DNA of 64,000 nucleotides, taken from positions 25,125,501 to 25,189,500 of the forward strand of contig JARDYH010000006.1 of assembly GCA_029215795.1 (NCBI GenBank). Reading direction: 5' to 3'. Both the position numbers and the translations under genes were made by a program. Positions 35,797 to 50,590 of the stretch are shown piece by piece (the first letter of the stretch is position 1; each line of letters begins with the position of its first letter). This DNA comes from Anniella stebbinsi (taxonomy: Eukaryota > Chordata > Lepidosauria > Squamata > Anniellidae). Below the pieces are notes generated by a model. The model was not told where the DNA came from, made no database searches, and saw only the letters and a program-made list of their open reading frames with translations.

Positions 35797-38168
35797 CTAT
35801 AAGAGAGAGAAAAATGGTGATCAAGCCATTGACCAGAAATTTAATGTTTACCTGCTGTTTCTAAACTGAATAGAAGTTCAGAGCAAACATTTCATAGAAT
35901 GAAGGTTTTGTACTGAACTCTTCTTTCAATAAACATAAATATCAATACATTAACATACAAACAGCAAAATTATAGTTTTAAAAAACTGGTCTAAAGGTTG
36001 AGCTATATATCAAGTTCAATTATATTTCTAAATTTCACCGCTTTCCTATTCCCCATTGTTGCTTTAGAAAGCCAATCACTACTCAGTATTATTTCTTCAC
36101 TGTGCTACTCTACTATTTGTTTCTCATGAGAAAGGCATGCTTACTGGTTCCCCATCATACAATTTCATCATCCACTATATCACAAAGTTGATATTCCCAG
36201 TACAAAGAAATATGAGAATACATGTGTCAATGAATTTTAACTTTACGTTACAACAGTTGTGATCCATAAAGAAAAATGATTCCATATAAAAATGACTGTG
36301 TTCAAACTGATTAGGTGGGGGAGGGAATCAGATAAAAGGTTAAATTCACATGTGATGCCAAACGATAGTTTGCAACTGTGCTTTGTCATAATGGCAATAT
36401 TTACAAGCTCTGGTTTGCAATTGGCCGGCACTCCAGAATATGAAAACAAGGTTTGAGGTTGGCTTGGCACAAGCTCTGGTTTACTGAGAGATTTATATTG
36501 ATGCATCATGGCTTTGGTCACTGCTTTGCCTACTAAGACCACTGTAAAGCACAAATTCTGAGCGGACAGAAAATGCAATCACTAAGGCTGATTGTTCCCT
36601 AAACTCTCATTGGTAATTCCCTAAATGCACACGCTAAGGGTAGTTTTACAGAATCCACCTCAACAGGGTTCTATCCTGGATTTTGTAGTTCTGACTTCCC
36701 AGCATGGTTTCTGGATAGTAACTTGGGGTCAGATTTTGGAGGAACACTTTTTAAAACTCAATTGCTTAAAATGTTTTTGAAAGCATTGTTTTTGTGCTAT
36801 TTTACATCATTATTTGCAAAATGGTGAAATGGTGTAATAGCACAACTGAAATTAATATGAAGATTAAAAGAGGCTGCAGCTTGCTGGCAGCAAAAGGCAA
36901 TTTACCGCTGAAGACCCTCTTGTCCATTCAGGATCCAGGTAGGAAAGAGATGTATAACTGGGGATTCAGAAGAGCCACTCCTTTTAAGAACCTTTTGAGA
37001 TGCGAGTGAGATGAAATGGGTGGACTCCCTTCACATCCCAGCATGCTGCTAAATGCAGCTGCCTGCCTCTTAATTGTACTCATACTCAGACCCTTATCCA
37101 GCCTCACCTGGTGAAAACCCCAAACCCCTTATACACATGCAGGGTCTTGGAGACCTATAATTCTTCTGACGCCAAACAAAAAAGCTTTCCAAGTGGTACG
37201 ATAGACCCTATTAGTAGAATTTCATCTGGAAGACAGAAAGGTCTTAAGAACAGACTACTGATATGCCAGGTTCAACAACCACTGTCTTTTCGCCTCCAAG
37301 TTATTAGTCAGAAAAGGTTTGGATGCAGGTGCCGCACAGGACCCTAGAGAAGCAGAGCCTTCCTGCTGGGCAGTCACTACGGATCCTGGACCCACATGTT
37401 TAACGAAGGTGACCATATGAAAAGCAGAACAGGGCTCCTTTATCTTTAACAGTTGTATTGAAAAGGGAATTTCAGCAGGTGTCATTTGTATGCATGCAGC
37501 ACCTTGTGAAATTCCCTCTTCATCACAGAAGTTAAAGCTGCAGGAGCCCTGCCTTCTTTTGTAGAGTGACCAGATACATTGTGCATATGGTCAGAGGCAC
37601 TCTTTATTTCATTATTTTTGCTAACATTTGTGAAATGCAAATGAATTCTCACTATTCTGAACTGTGTGTGTGTGTGTATAAATATATATAAATATATAAA
37701 AATATGCACGTATATACACATTTACATGCATATATGCATATACACTATTTTCTATTTAGGTAGATGGATAGAGATAAATGCATACCCACACACACACACA
37801 TGTATGTGTTTACATATCCATTAATCTTAGCACATGCATACTTGTGTCATGGGGCTTGGGCCCCAGATCTTTAAAGTATCTAGCAACGCCTCTGAATATA
37901 TCACAAGACATAACCTTTCATCCTCATTTGCCTCTTCCACCTAGGCCTCTCTGCCATCCAAGCATAAGAAATTAAAACTGGACCAACATTCATGTGAGGG
38001 TTTTAGGGGCATTCTGAAATAAATGATGAGAACTCTTATTTGGATGAAATTTAGTGTGGAAGTCATTTCTAATCTTGCTACTTGGCCACAACTTTTTTTT
38101 TTAAAAGGGCAATAACTAATAGTTTAATCAATGTTAATACCAATGAGGCCAATTTTAAATTTCTAACA
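35797..38168. other. DIAPH1: DIAPH1 intron, 3' part
   Basis: Part of the 7.4-kb intron. The segment ACAAGCTCTGGTTT is present twice (near 36403 and 36471). 37660-37800 holds short TG, TA and CA repeats. No coding feature is supported. Confidence 0.5.
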
Positions 38169-38252
38169 GCACAATCCTATATTTGACGACTCAGAAGTAA
38201 ATCCCATTGAGTTCCATGGTAATTACTCTCAGGGAGATGTGCATAGGATTGC
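38169..38252. repeat. Palindromic short repeat (MITE-like)
   Basis: The left half ACAATCCTATATTTGACGAC, TCAGAAGTAAATCCCATTGA is inverted relative to the right half GGTAATTACTCTCAGGGAG, GTGCATAGGATTGC. A half copy occurs at 61747-61812 (AAGTCCCATTATACTCAATG). This is a common reptile element. Confidence 0.6.
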
Positions 38253-38574
38253 AACCTTAAGATATGTGTCAGAAATAAGAGAATCGGGTTCTCAGGGTGC
38301 AAAATATTTATTTTCACGAAGCCTGAGACGTTCCAGAGTGTTCTTTATTCTAAGGCTGCCTCAGGGGGCTGTAACATTAATAATACAATAAAATACAATA
38401 CCCTCTTGTATTAGTATTACAGCCTCCTGAGGAAGGTCTTAGAATAAAGGACAGGTCGAAACGTGCCGGGCTTCATGAAAATAAGTATTTTGCATTGTGA
38501 GAACCCGTTTCTCATCTTTCTGACCTGTTTTGAATGCTTACCTCCTTCTGTTTTTGGTTTAACCTTAAGATATG
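38253..38574 (+). mobile_element. Foldback retroelement-like insertion with 14-bp TSD
   Basis: Direct repeats AACCTTAAGATATG at 38253-38266 and 38561-38574 bound a 294-bp insert. The insert has inverted arms (about 38267-38385 and 38408-38525), a short AT-rich spacer, and a 35-nt single-copy tail on the right (38526-38560, ending ...CTTACCTCCTTCTGTTTTT). The right arm holds a hammerhead-like motif. The left arm abuts its duplication directly. The same architecture, tail similarity and TSD length occur at 56898-57309. A Penelope-like origin is inferred. Confidence 0.7.
38421..38472 (+). ncRNA. Hammerhead-like motif
   Basis: Order seen: AGCCT(C), CTGAGGA, A, GGTC, a 15-nt loop, GGTC, GAAAC, GTGCC, GGGCT. 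GGUC/GGUC can pair with two G-U wobbles. AGCCU/GGGCU can form helix I. Against the hammerhead consensus there is one extra A after CUGANGA, and the cleavage-site region GUGCC is not a clean GUH followed by helix I. It may be decayed or a related fold. Confidence 0.35.
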
Positions 38575-39489
38575 AACATCTTATCTTTCCTCTGATATGT
38601 ATTTTAAGTTCTTATAGAATCAGGTCCCATGTTTTGCCAGGATTGCTCTTGATATTTTATATAATAGCAGTGCCTAAAATAAAAGGTAGGTAGCTCATCC
38701 TTCTGGCCTTCACGTTCTAGCAAACTGACAGTGTGAAAATACAACGTCTTCAGATACTTTAGTGGAAGCTGGTACACTTCAGAATGGTTTACAAATAAAC
38801 GTTATATACCAACCTGTATACTTTTCATAGAAATATATGATTCTTAAGAATTTAAGTATTTAACAACAAGTTTGCAGTTAGTGATGGAAGTTACCTCATA
38901 TTGATGCTCTCCTTTAAGACTTCAACATTTTTACTCATAATTTATATATTTTATTAACTCATAATTATTATAATGTTCAACCTGGATACAATTAGACTGC
39001 CATTTTGTGCTTTTGGAACTCTGGTATCTTGAAGTCAGCAATGGGCAACTGAGAACATTATTGGTTCAAGCAGTATCAATTCTGATCCAGCAGTGGTTCA
39101 ATGGAATGGATGTGAAGTCTGTCTTTAATTCATCAGTAACAACGTTAATCCTTTGAAGACTTCATTAGCATCATACAGAATTATAGGTGTGAATTTTCCA
39201 AATTAAACCATCCCGTCTTTAACCCATACTTTGTACATCAAGAGCCCAATCCTACTGAGATTTAGCTCTCTTTGCTGTGCCCTTTTTTGGTTCCAGCTAA
39301 TGATTTATGAATTTAAATTAGTTTTTAAATCTTTACCCGAGGTAATACATAAGTAAATAGCACTTAACTCACTGGGTATGAGACGCTTCATCACTGGGGC
39401 TCCTCACAGTCGGAGACAAAATAACACAGTTCACAAAAAAATCCATGGGTTATTTAACCCATGGGTTGTCAAGGACGAGTGGGAGTGAT
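38575..39489. other. DIAPH1: DIAPH1 intron, nothing recognised
   Basis: AT-rich intronic sequence without coding features. The hairpin ATGGGTTATTTAACCCAT at 39446-39463 borders the next element. Confidence 0.5.
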
Positions 39490-39780
39490 CAGACACGCTG
39501 TCTCCAGCACATTAATCACTTCCACTTTCAATAACAATCTACAATCACCCCATCTGAAAGCTGTTAGTGTGATACCCAAACACAGACACTCTAGGTTGTT
39601 TACAATCCAGAGTTAACTCACAATTTGTTGTTGGGTTAATTTTGGATTATTTATCCCCTAAACAACCCAGAGTGTCCAGGTTCGAATGACACCATAACAA
39701 CATACAAACTGGCCAATTGTAGGTTGCTAATTGAAAGTGGAAGAAGCCAGTGGACTGGAGGCAGTGTGCCCATTCACGCT
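39490..39780. mobile_element. Near-palindromic DNA element
   Basis: The left part (GACACGCTGTCTCCAGCACA, CTTCCACTTTCAATAACAAT) is inverted relative to the right part (GCTAATTGAAAGTGGAAGAA, TGGACTGGAGGCAGTGTGCC). The centre (GACACTCTAGGTTGTTTACA / AAACAACCCAGAGTGTC) is also inverted. Only non-coding arms are present. Confidence 0.55.
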
Positions 39781-40313
39781 AAATTTAGGAAATTAATGTG
39801 TTAAATAACCCACAAATAGCCAGTAAGTGCAAACCAGGTCAGCAAAGGAGGTCAATACTATTATCCTCATATACCAGGTATAAGGATGAGGCTGCAAGAT
39901 TATGGGCTGGTTTGCATGACATGACAGTCCACCGTGAGTTAATTTACCTGCAGGGGTTGTTGCGTCACGCAAGGCTCATTTTTGCATGGTGCCCCTGGGC
40001 GTTGTCATAGAATCATAGAATAGTAGAGTTGGAAGGGGCCTATAAGGCCATCGAGTCCAACCCCCTGTTCAATGCAGGAATCTACCTTAAAGCATCCCTG
40101 ACAGATGGTTGTCCAGCTGTCTCTTGAATGCCTCTAATGTGGGAGAGCCCACCACCTCCCTAGGTAATTGGTTCCATTGTCGTATTGCTCTGTCAGGAAG
40201 TTTTTTCCTGATGTCCAGCCAGAATCTGGCTTCCTGTAACTTGAGCCCATTATTCCGTGTCCTGCATTCTAGGTTGATTGAGAAGAGATCCTGGCCCTCC
40301 TCTGTGTGACAAC

Positions 40314-40553
40314 TGTGATGTTCTACTGTTCAGAAATGTGAATGTGTTGTAAACGTTATTTTTTAGAGTTGCAGCTCTGGGGTGAGTATGGAATGAGTGG
40401 TAAGTGAGAGCTGATTGGTTAGTTGTTTGGAGTGCCTGGATTGGTGAGGTGTGTGAGAGTGGGAGGAGCTGGAGAGCAAATGAGATATATATGTCAGACA
40501 GAGGGAGAGCTGACAGGGTTGTTTTGGGTTGAATTGTGGGTTGAGCAGGGAGA

Positions 40554-40584
<31 letters not shown>

Positions 40585-40946
40585 GAGAGAGAGAGAGAGA
40601 GAGAGAAAGAGTATCTAGTGAGGTGTTTGATTGATTGATATTGTGACAAGAAACAGTTTGGCTTTGGGAACAGTTTGAAACATATAAGCCTTATACTTGA
40701 AACCGCTACGCAAATGAACTAAAGAAACCAATAAGCTTACTGTGCACGTAAATACCTAATGTTAATAAAAATGGTTATTTTCATCCAACTGGTATAGTCA
40801 TTAAAGTGTACCTGAGGAAGGTACTGGTGGCAACAGGAACATAGATGCTTGTCTGAGGCCAGGTTGCTGGGCTGTAGAGCTGTAGCGCCTAATAGTAAAG
40901 GCTAGACAAGGGCAGCAGCAGCAAGAGACTAAGATAAAGCATCACA
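40314..40946. mobile_element. Solo LTR (633 bp) inside a CR1
   Basis: It begins TGTGATG and ends CATCACA, so it has TG...CA ends within a 7-bp inverted repeat. ACAAC is duplicated on both sides (40309-40313 and 40947-40951). AATAAA occurs near 40757. A GACA/GA microsatellite (40559-40608) lies inside. No internal coding region remains, as expected after LTR-LTR recombination. Family and orientation are unknown; a 5-bp duplication is usual for Ty3-type and many retroviral elements. Confidence 0.88.
40559..40608. repeat. (ACAG)n(GA)n microsatellite in the LTR
   Basis: About six ACAG units followed by about twelve GA units. Confidence 0.95.
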
Positions 40947-41760
40947 ACAACCTTTCAAGTATTTGAAGAGCGCTATCATGTCTCCCCTCAATCTTCTCTT
41001 CTCCAGGCTAAACATGCCCAGTTCTTTCAGTCTCTCCTCATAGGGCTTTGTTTCCAGACCCCAATCATCCTCGTTGGCCTCCTCTGAACACGCCCCCGAT
41101 TGTCTGCATCCTTCTTGAAGTGTGGTGTCCAGAACAGGATGCAATACTCAAGATGAGGCCTAACCAGTGCCAAATAGAGGGGAACCAGTACCTCGCATGA
41201 TTTGGAAGCTATACTTCTATTAATGCAGCCCAAAATAGCATTTGTTGTGTTTTTTTGCAGCCACATCACTCTGTTGGCTCATATTCAGCTTGTGATCTAC
41301 AATAATTCCAAGATCCTTCTCGTTTGTCGTATTAGCCAAGTATCCCCCATCTTGTAACTGTGCATTTGGTTTCTTTTTCCTAGGTGTAGAACTTGACATT
41401 CATCCCTATTAAATTTCATTCGGTTGTTTTCAGCCCAGCGCTCCAGTCTATCAGGATCACTTTGAAGTTTGTTTCTGTCTTCCAGGATATTAGCGATCCC
41501 ACCCAATTTTGTATCGTCTGCAAATCTGAGAAGCATTCACTGTACTTCCTCATCCAAATCATTAATAAAAATGTTGAAGAGGACTGAGCCCTGCGGTACC
41601 CCTCTCGTTACCTCCCCCCAGTGTGAAAAGGTACCATTGAGAAGCACTCTTTGAGTCTGATTCTGTAGCCAACTGTGGATCTACCTAATACTTGTTCCAC
41701 CTAGTCCATTTTTCACTAGTTTGTTAATCAGAATGTCATGGGGCACTTTGTCAAAAGCTT

Positions 41761-42069
41761 ATATCATGCAAACCCAGACAGCAGGTGTTGTTTGAAGGTT
41801 AGGCAGCCCTCAAAAAACTCTGAAGCAAGCCATGGTGACATGACAACTTCCGTGGGTAAATTAACCCACAGTGGGCTTTTGTGCCATGTGAACCATGTCA
41901 GCGGTTGTGTTCATATGTCACAGGAAACTATAGTTTATCATATCAGAGCTCCCATGCTCTCCCCCTGCCCCACTCCTCTTCCAGAGCAGCCACAAGGAGA
42001 TTCAAACTTTTGCTTCCATTTTAGATTGTGCAGTTTTACACGTTGTGTAAATCCTAAATTGTTGTCCAG
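41761..42069. other. DIAPH1: DIAPH1 intron; remnant of the element hosting the CR1
   Basis: ATGACAACTTCCGTGGGTAA here and CATGACAGTCCACCGTGAGT at 39916-39935 are inverted ends that bracket the CR1, which suggests that the CR1 landed in an older DNA element. Confidence 0.4.
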
Positions 42070-42614
42070 GTCCGGGCCCAATTCAAAGTGCTGGTACTAC
42101 CATTTAAAGCCCTAAAAGGCTTGGGGCCAGGTTATCTAAAGGAACGCCTCCTCCCATATGTACCTGCCCGGACCCTAAGATCATCTACAGGGGTCCTTCT
42201 CCGTGAACCCCTGCCAAAGGAAGTGAGGCAGGTGGCCACTAGGAGGAGAGCTTTCTCTGCTGTGGCACCCCGGCTGTGGAATGAGCTCCCCAGAGAGGTT
42301 CGCCTGGCCCCTATGTTGCATTCTTTTCGTCGCCAGGTGAAATCCTTTTTATTCTCCCAGTATTTTAACAGTTAAATAAACTCAATTTTAATCCTTGCTG
42401 TTTTAAATTTGTATTTTAATCTGTATTATTTCCTGCTGCTTGGTTTTATTCTGGTTGTGTTTTTATATTGTATGTTATTTTGTGTTTTTAGCTTGTGGTT
42501 TGTTTTATACTTTTTAAAATGATTTCAAGGTTTTAATTTTTGTGAACCGCCCAGAGAGCTTCGGCTATAGGGCGGTATATAAATGCAATAAATAAATAAA
42601 TAAATAAATAAAAA
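42070..42614 (+). pseudogene. L2-clade LINE 3' end with 95-codon open frame
   Basis: 42088-42375 encodes the C-terminal L2-type segment: MLVLPFKALKGLGPGYLKE, RTLRSSTGVLL, RRAFSAVAPRLWNELPREVR, SFRRQVKSFLFSQ. It is followed by a 3' untranslated region ending GTGAACCGCCCAGAGAGCTT, GGCGGTATATAAATGCAAT and (AAAT)n. The copy is 5' truncated, but this stretch has no stop or frameshift. It is very similar to 62950-63457. Confidence 0.8.
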
Positions 42615-46519
<3,905 letters not shown>

Positions 46520-46640
46520 AACCAAGATACATAAATATGGTACCCTCCAGCTCTATTCCAGCAAGGCAGCCGAGAATAGCATTGTCAATGCTATCAAACA
46601 CCTTTGAGAGGTCCGGAAGAATCAACTTTGGGGGCCAATA
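46520..46640 (-). pseudogene. L2-clade LINE RT fragment
   Basis: A minus-strand frame reads LILPDLSKVFDSIDNAILG then CLAGIELEGTIF. It resembles the LLDLSAAFDTIDHSIL region of L2-type reverse transcriptases. It is short, and its ends are not defined. Confidence 0.55.
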
Positions 46641-46876
46641 GTTTTTAAAAGCTTTTGACACCTAAAACAAATTTAGATGTAGTTCACATAAAGGTGTGGC
46701 ATCTTTTTTCCTAAATGTCCTTGACACGCCATGAGCAGAAGATAAACCACCAATGTCAGTTATTTATCAGGTTCCCAAGTAATCATCCTTCACCAACCAC
46801 CCAGGGCTTTGGAGAACGTTCAGCATGAAAAGCTGTATAGCAGACAGAGTTTAATTTTTACAAAAAGGCCATAGCA

Positions 46877-46900
46877 CCACACACACACACACACACACAC
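46877..46900. repeat. (CA)n microsatellite
   Basis: Twelve CA units in the intron downstream of the microexon. A G homopolymer lies at 47099-47113. Confidence 0.9.
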
Positions 46901-47164
46901 CCCTACCTTGTTAAAAGGCCAACATGCATGAAGAACATAGATTGCATACCAGCTTCAAAAAGCAGATCACATACTCTTACCAAAGCAAGTGCTTGGTGCA
47001 AGACAGCATGTATATGGTATGCCAGTACAGAAAACCCAGTCAAGAAGCTGGCAATAGAAACACACACAGAGGGCACACGGAACCCTTTTTCTCTGTCGGG
47101 GGGGGGGGGGGGGTTACAAGCAGGAAAGATAGGTAATGAAAAAAATTAAAATGATCACTCTTAC

Positions 47165-47191
47165 CTCATCGGCCATCACCCGCTTCAGATT
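47165..47191 (-). CDS. DIAPH1: DIAPH1 27-nt microexon (probable exon 2)
   Basis: This 27-nt exon encodes NLKRVMADE and aligns with the TLKRLMADE segment just before LERF in mammalian DIAPH1. It is flanked by CAG on the acceptor side and GTAAGAG on the donor side. It is a multiple of three and starts and ends in phase 0, so skipping it keeps the frame; I recall a mammalian DIAPH1 isoform that lacks nine residues here. It precedes the GTPase-binding region and continues the basic N-terminal segment. The next exon lies 3048 nt downstream. Because it is so short, the call rests on splice sites, phase and the eight-of-nine-residue similarity. Confidence 0.85.
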
Positions 47192-48054
47192 CTGTGATTC
47201 GAGAAAAGGAAGGAAAGGGAGAGAGAACTCAATCAGTGACACAAGAAAAATCCAAAACCAGAAAAGGGATGGGGAATATACAGAAAGCGGGTACTGATCT
47301 GATTTTGCCTGTCTCCTTCTTAACCCAAGCAGAACACAATTAAATATTTCCAAATGCTGCATCCACATTCTTAGGATTGTATTCAACAGCAGCTGCTAAA
47401 GAGCAAGCCTCAAGCGAGTATTTGCACTGATTGGGGGGGGGGCTTCAGACCAGCCTACGGACTAAAAAGAAAAAATCAAAGAATCTGATGGCAAGTTTTA
47501 CGAGACAGTGCAGTATAGCTCAGTTTGCCACCATTAGAGAACTGGCAATCTTCAAAAACTTAGCAGCCATTAACGTTACCTTGACATTAGAGCTATCCAA
47601 ATAGAAAGCAAGCAGAAAACAATCAGAGCGTCCAGAAAATAATACTGAAAAAGGCTACAACTATTGTTTCCTAGTTCCTTTATAGAAAGTACAGTAGAAC
47701 ATCACATAAGTACAGTAACAGTTTTAAAATGAAAATGTTTAAGGTCCTCCTGTACTGTGAAACACGTTTCAGACCAGAGTTCTATGAATGGGACAAAGTT
47801 ATTCACAGCTAAAGTTACCAAGATGTCTTGAGCCACACACACACACCTTCTTAAAATATGAAGACAACAAAAAGGAATTCTCAGGGGAACAATCAAAATT
47901 GTTTGAGAGGTCCAAGTGGAAAAATGATGGTGTCGGGGAAAGCATTGGGAAAAGAATTTCTTGGGTGAGAACACTTTCCCTAGAGGAATATTTATTTGTT
48001 TTCTTTTTTACTTTTAATTTTTAATGCACAAGGCTATCGTTCTGCCTCAATTAG
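47192..48054. other. DIAPH1: Probable DIAPH1 first intron, nothing recognised
   Basis: Sequence upstream of the microexon with no supported exon. Confidence 0.5.
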
Positions 48055-50590
48055 AAGCACCTAACGTGCTTGGTGAAACTTGGTGGGATGACTCCCATGA
48101 CTGGAATATAGCAATTGAAGGATATAACTTGTTCAAAAAGAACAGAAGAAATAGAATGGGAGGCGGAGGAGTCGCATTATAGGTTAAAAATAGTTAGCCC
48201 TGCACAGAACTGCAAGAGGATGAGCCTGGGAGCCCAGCCTGGGAACCCCATTGGAGTATCTGGATTAAAATAAATGGGGCAAGGAATAAAAGGAGCATGA
48301 TAGTTGGAGTCTACTACTGACCACCCAATCAAGGAGAAGATGAGGGCGAAACTTTTGAAAAGCAAATTGCCAGTGTTTCAAGGAAATCCAATGTAGTAGT
48401 AATGGGAGACTTCAATTACCCCGATATCTATTGGGAGACAAATTCTGCCAAAAGTGACCCCTCCAAGAAATTTCTGACGTGTGACTGATAACTTTCTCCT
48501 GCAGAAAGTAGAGGAAGGAACTAGAGGAACAGCTATCTTCGACTTGATACTGACCAATAGGGATGACTTAGTGGATAAAGTGGCAGTTACTGGAACTCTG
48601 GGAGAAAGTGACCATGTCATACCTGAGTTCTTGATTCTAAAGAAGCAAAACCTGAGTGTAGCCATACGCATACTCTGGATTTCAGGAGAGCCAATTTTAA
48701 AAAAACTCAGAACTATGATAAGTAAGGTCCCATGGCAGGTGACCCTAATGAAAGAAGGAGTCCAAGATGAGTGGGAGTTTTTTAAAAAGGAAATTTTAAA
48801 AGCACAATTACAAACAATTACAACAAGGAAAAAAGATAGAAGACAACAGAAGAAACCAATGTGGCTCCATAAAAAGCTTAGAGATGACCTGAAAACAAAA
48901 AAGAACACATACAGGAAGTGGAAGGAAGGTCAGGCTATAAAAGAAGAATACAGACAGGTGGCACAGAAGTGCAGGAATGGCATCAGGAAGGCTAAAATTG
49001 AGAATGAGCTGAGATTAGCGAGGGATGCCAAAAGCTTTTTGCATAGTAAAAGACAGAGGAAAGAAATGGTGGTTCAACTGCTTAATGAAGATGGCAAAAG
49101 GATAACAGATGACAAAGGCCAAAGTGCTCAACTCCTACTTTGGCTCAGTCTTCTCCCAAAAGCAGGTCTATGACCCCCAGCCCCACCCCGGCAAAAGTGA
49201 AGTACAAGCTGAAGGGGCAGGACTGCAGTTTGAGATTGATAAACATATGGTCAAGGAACATCTAATTTCTTTGAACAAGTTCAAATCTCCAGGGCCTGAT
49301 GAACTGCATCCTAGAGTAATAAAGGAGCTGGCAGAAGAATTCTCAGAACCACTGTCTATTCTCTTTGCGAAATCATGGAAGATAGGTGAAGTGCCGGATG
49401 ACTGGAGGAGAGCTAATGTTGTCTCTATCTTCAAAAAAGAGGAACCTAACTACAGACCAGTTAGTCTGACATCAATCCCTGGGAACATTTTGGAGCAGAC
49501 TATAAAGAAGTCAATCTGTAAGCACCTTGAGAACAATGCAGTGATGACTAGAAGCCAGCATGGATTTCTCAAGAACAAATCTTGTCAGACTAATCTGATC
49601 TCATTCTTTGATCGGGTAACCTCCCTTGTGGACTGTGGGAATGCTGTGGATATAATATATCTTGACTTCAGCAAAGCTTCTGACAAAGTACCCCATGACA
49701 TTCTGATCAGCAAACTAGTTAAAAGTGGGTTAGATGGAACATCCTTTAGGTGAATCTACAGTTGGCTTTGGAATTGGACTCAAAGAATGCTTATCAATGG
49801 TACCTTCTCAAACTGAGGGGAGGTAATGAGTGGGGTGCCGCAGGGCTCAGTCCTGGGCCCAGTGCTCTTCAACTTTTTTTATTAATAATTTGGACGAGGA
49901 AGTGCAGGGAATGTTCATCAAATTTGCAGATGACACAAAATTGGGTGGGATCACTAATACCCTGGAAGACAGAAACAAACTTCAAAGTGATCTTGATAGG
50001 CTGGAACACTGAGCTGAAACCATATGAAATTTAATTGGGATAAATGCCAAGTTCAACACTTAGGAAAAAGAAACCAAATGTACCATTACAAGATGGGGGA
50101 TATTTGGCTCAGCAATACTACAAGAGAGAAGGATCTTGGAATTGTTGTAGATCACAAGCTGAATATGAGCCAACAGTGTGATGTGGCTGCAAAAAAAAGC
50201 AAATGCCATTTTGGGCTACATTAATAGAAGTATAGCTTCCAAATCATGTGAGGTACTGGTTCTCCTCTATTCAGCACTGGTTAGGCCTCATCTTGAGTAT
50301 TGTGTCCAGTTCTGGGCACCACACTTCAAGAAGGACATAGACAAGCTGGAGCATGTTCAGAGGAGGGCAATGAGGATAATCAGGGGTCTGGAAACAAAGC
50401 CCTATGAGGAAAGACTGAAAGAACTGGGCATGTTTAGCCTTGAGAAGAGAAGACTGAAGGGACATGATAGCACTCTTCAACTACTTGAAAGGTTGTCACA
50501 CAGAGGACTGCCAGGATCTCGATCATCCCAGTGTGCCGGACATGGAATAACGGGCTCAAGTTACAGGAAGCCAGATTCCGACTGGACATC
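48055..50590 (+). pseudogene. Long CR1 LINE ORF2 copy, inactivated
   Basis: This is the longest CR1 copy in the window. Endonuclease landmarks: GETWWDDSHDWNIAIEGYN, VVVMGDFNYPDIYWE (around 48393-48436) and ESDHV. A basic linker follows (KKPMWLHKKLRDDLKTKK). RT landmarks: KFKSPGPDELHPRVIKEL, YRPVSLTSIPGNILEQ, SQHGFLKNKSCQTNL, FSKASDKVPHDILISKL, FADDTKLGG (FADD at 49923-49934), [31 protein letters not shown]. At least three frame breaks separate these. The 3' end stops after ...CTGGACATCAG, so the CR1 tail is missing. Confidence 0.95.

Larger units (their letters stand above)
40005..41760 (-). pseudogene. CR1 LINE fragment interrupted by a solo LTR
   Basis: On the minus strand it runs from the FDKVPHDI segment (near 41755) through FADDTKLGG, RLERWAENNRMKFN, LHLGKRNQMHSYKMGDTWL and [20 protein letters not shown] to the 3' end, whose CR1 tail appears on the plus strand as TCATAGAATCATAGAA at 40005. 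The active site FADD is intact but the frames are broken. Removing 40314-40946 and one copy of ACAAC restores continuous CR1 sequence. Confidence 0.93.

Noticed and set aside
49109..49753. 214-codon frame as a host gene
   Set aside because: CR1 reverse transcriptase, part of the 48055-50590 copy.
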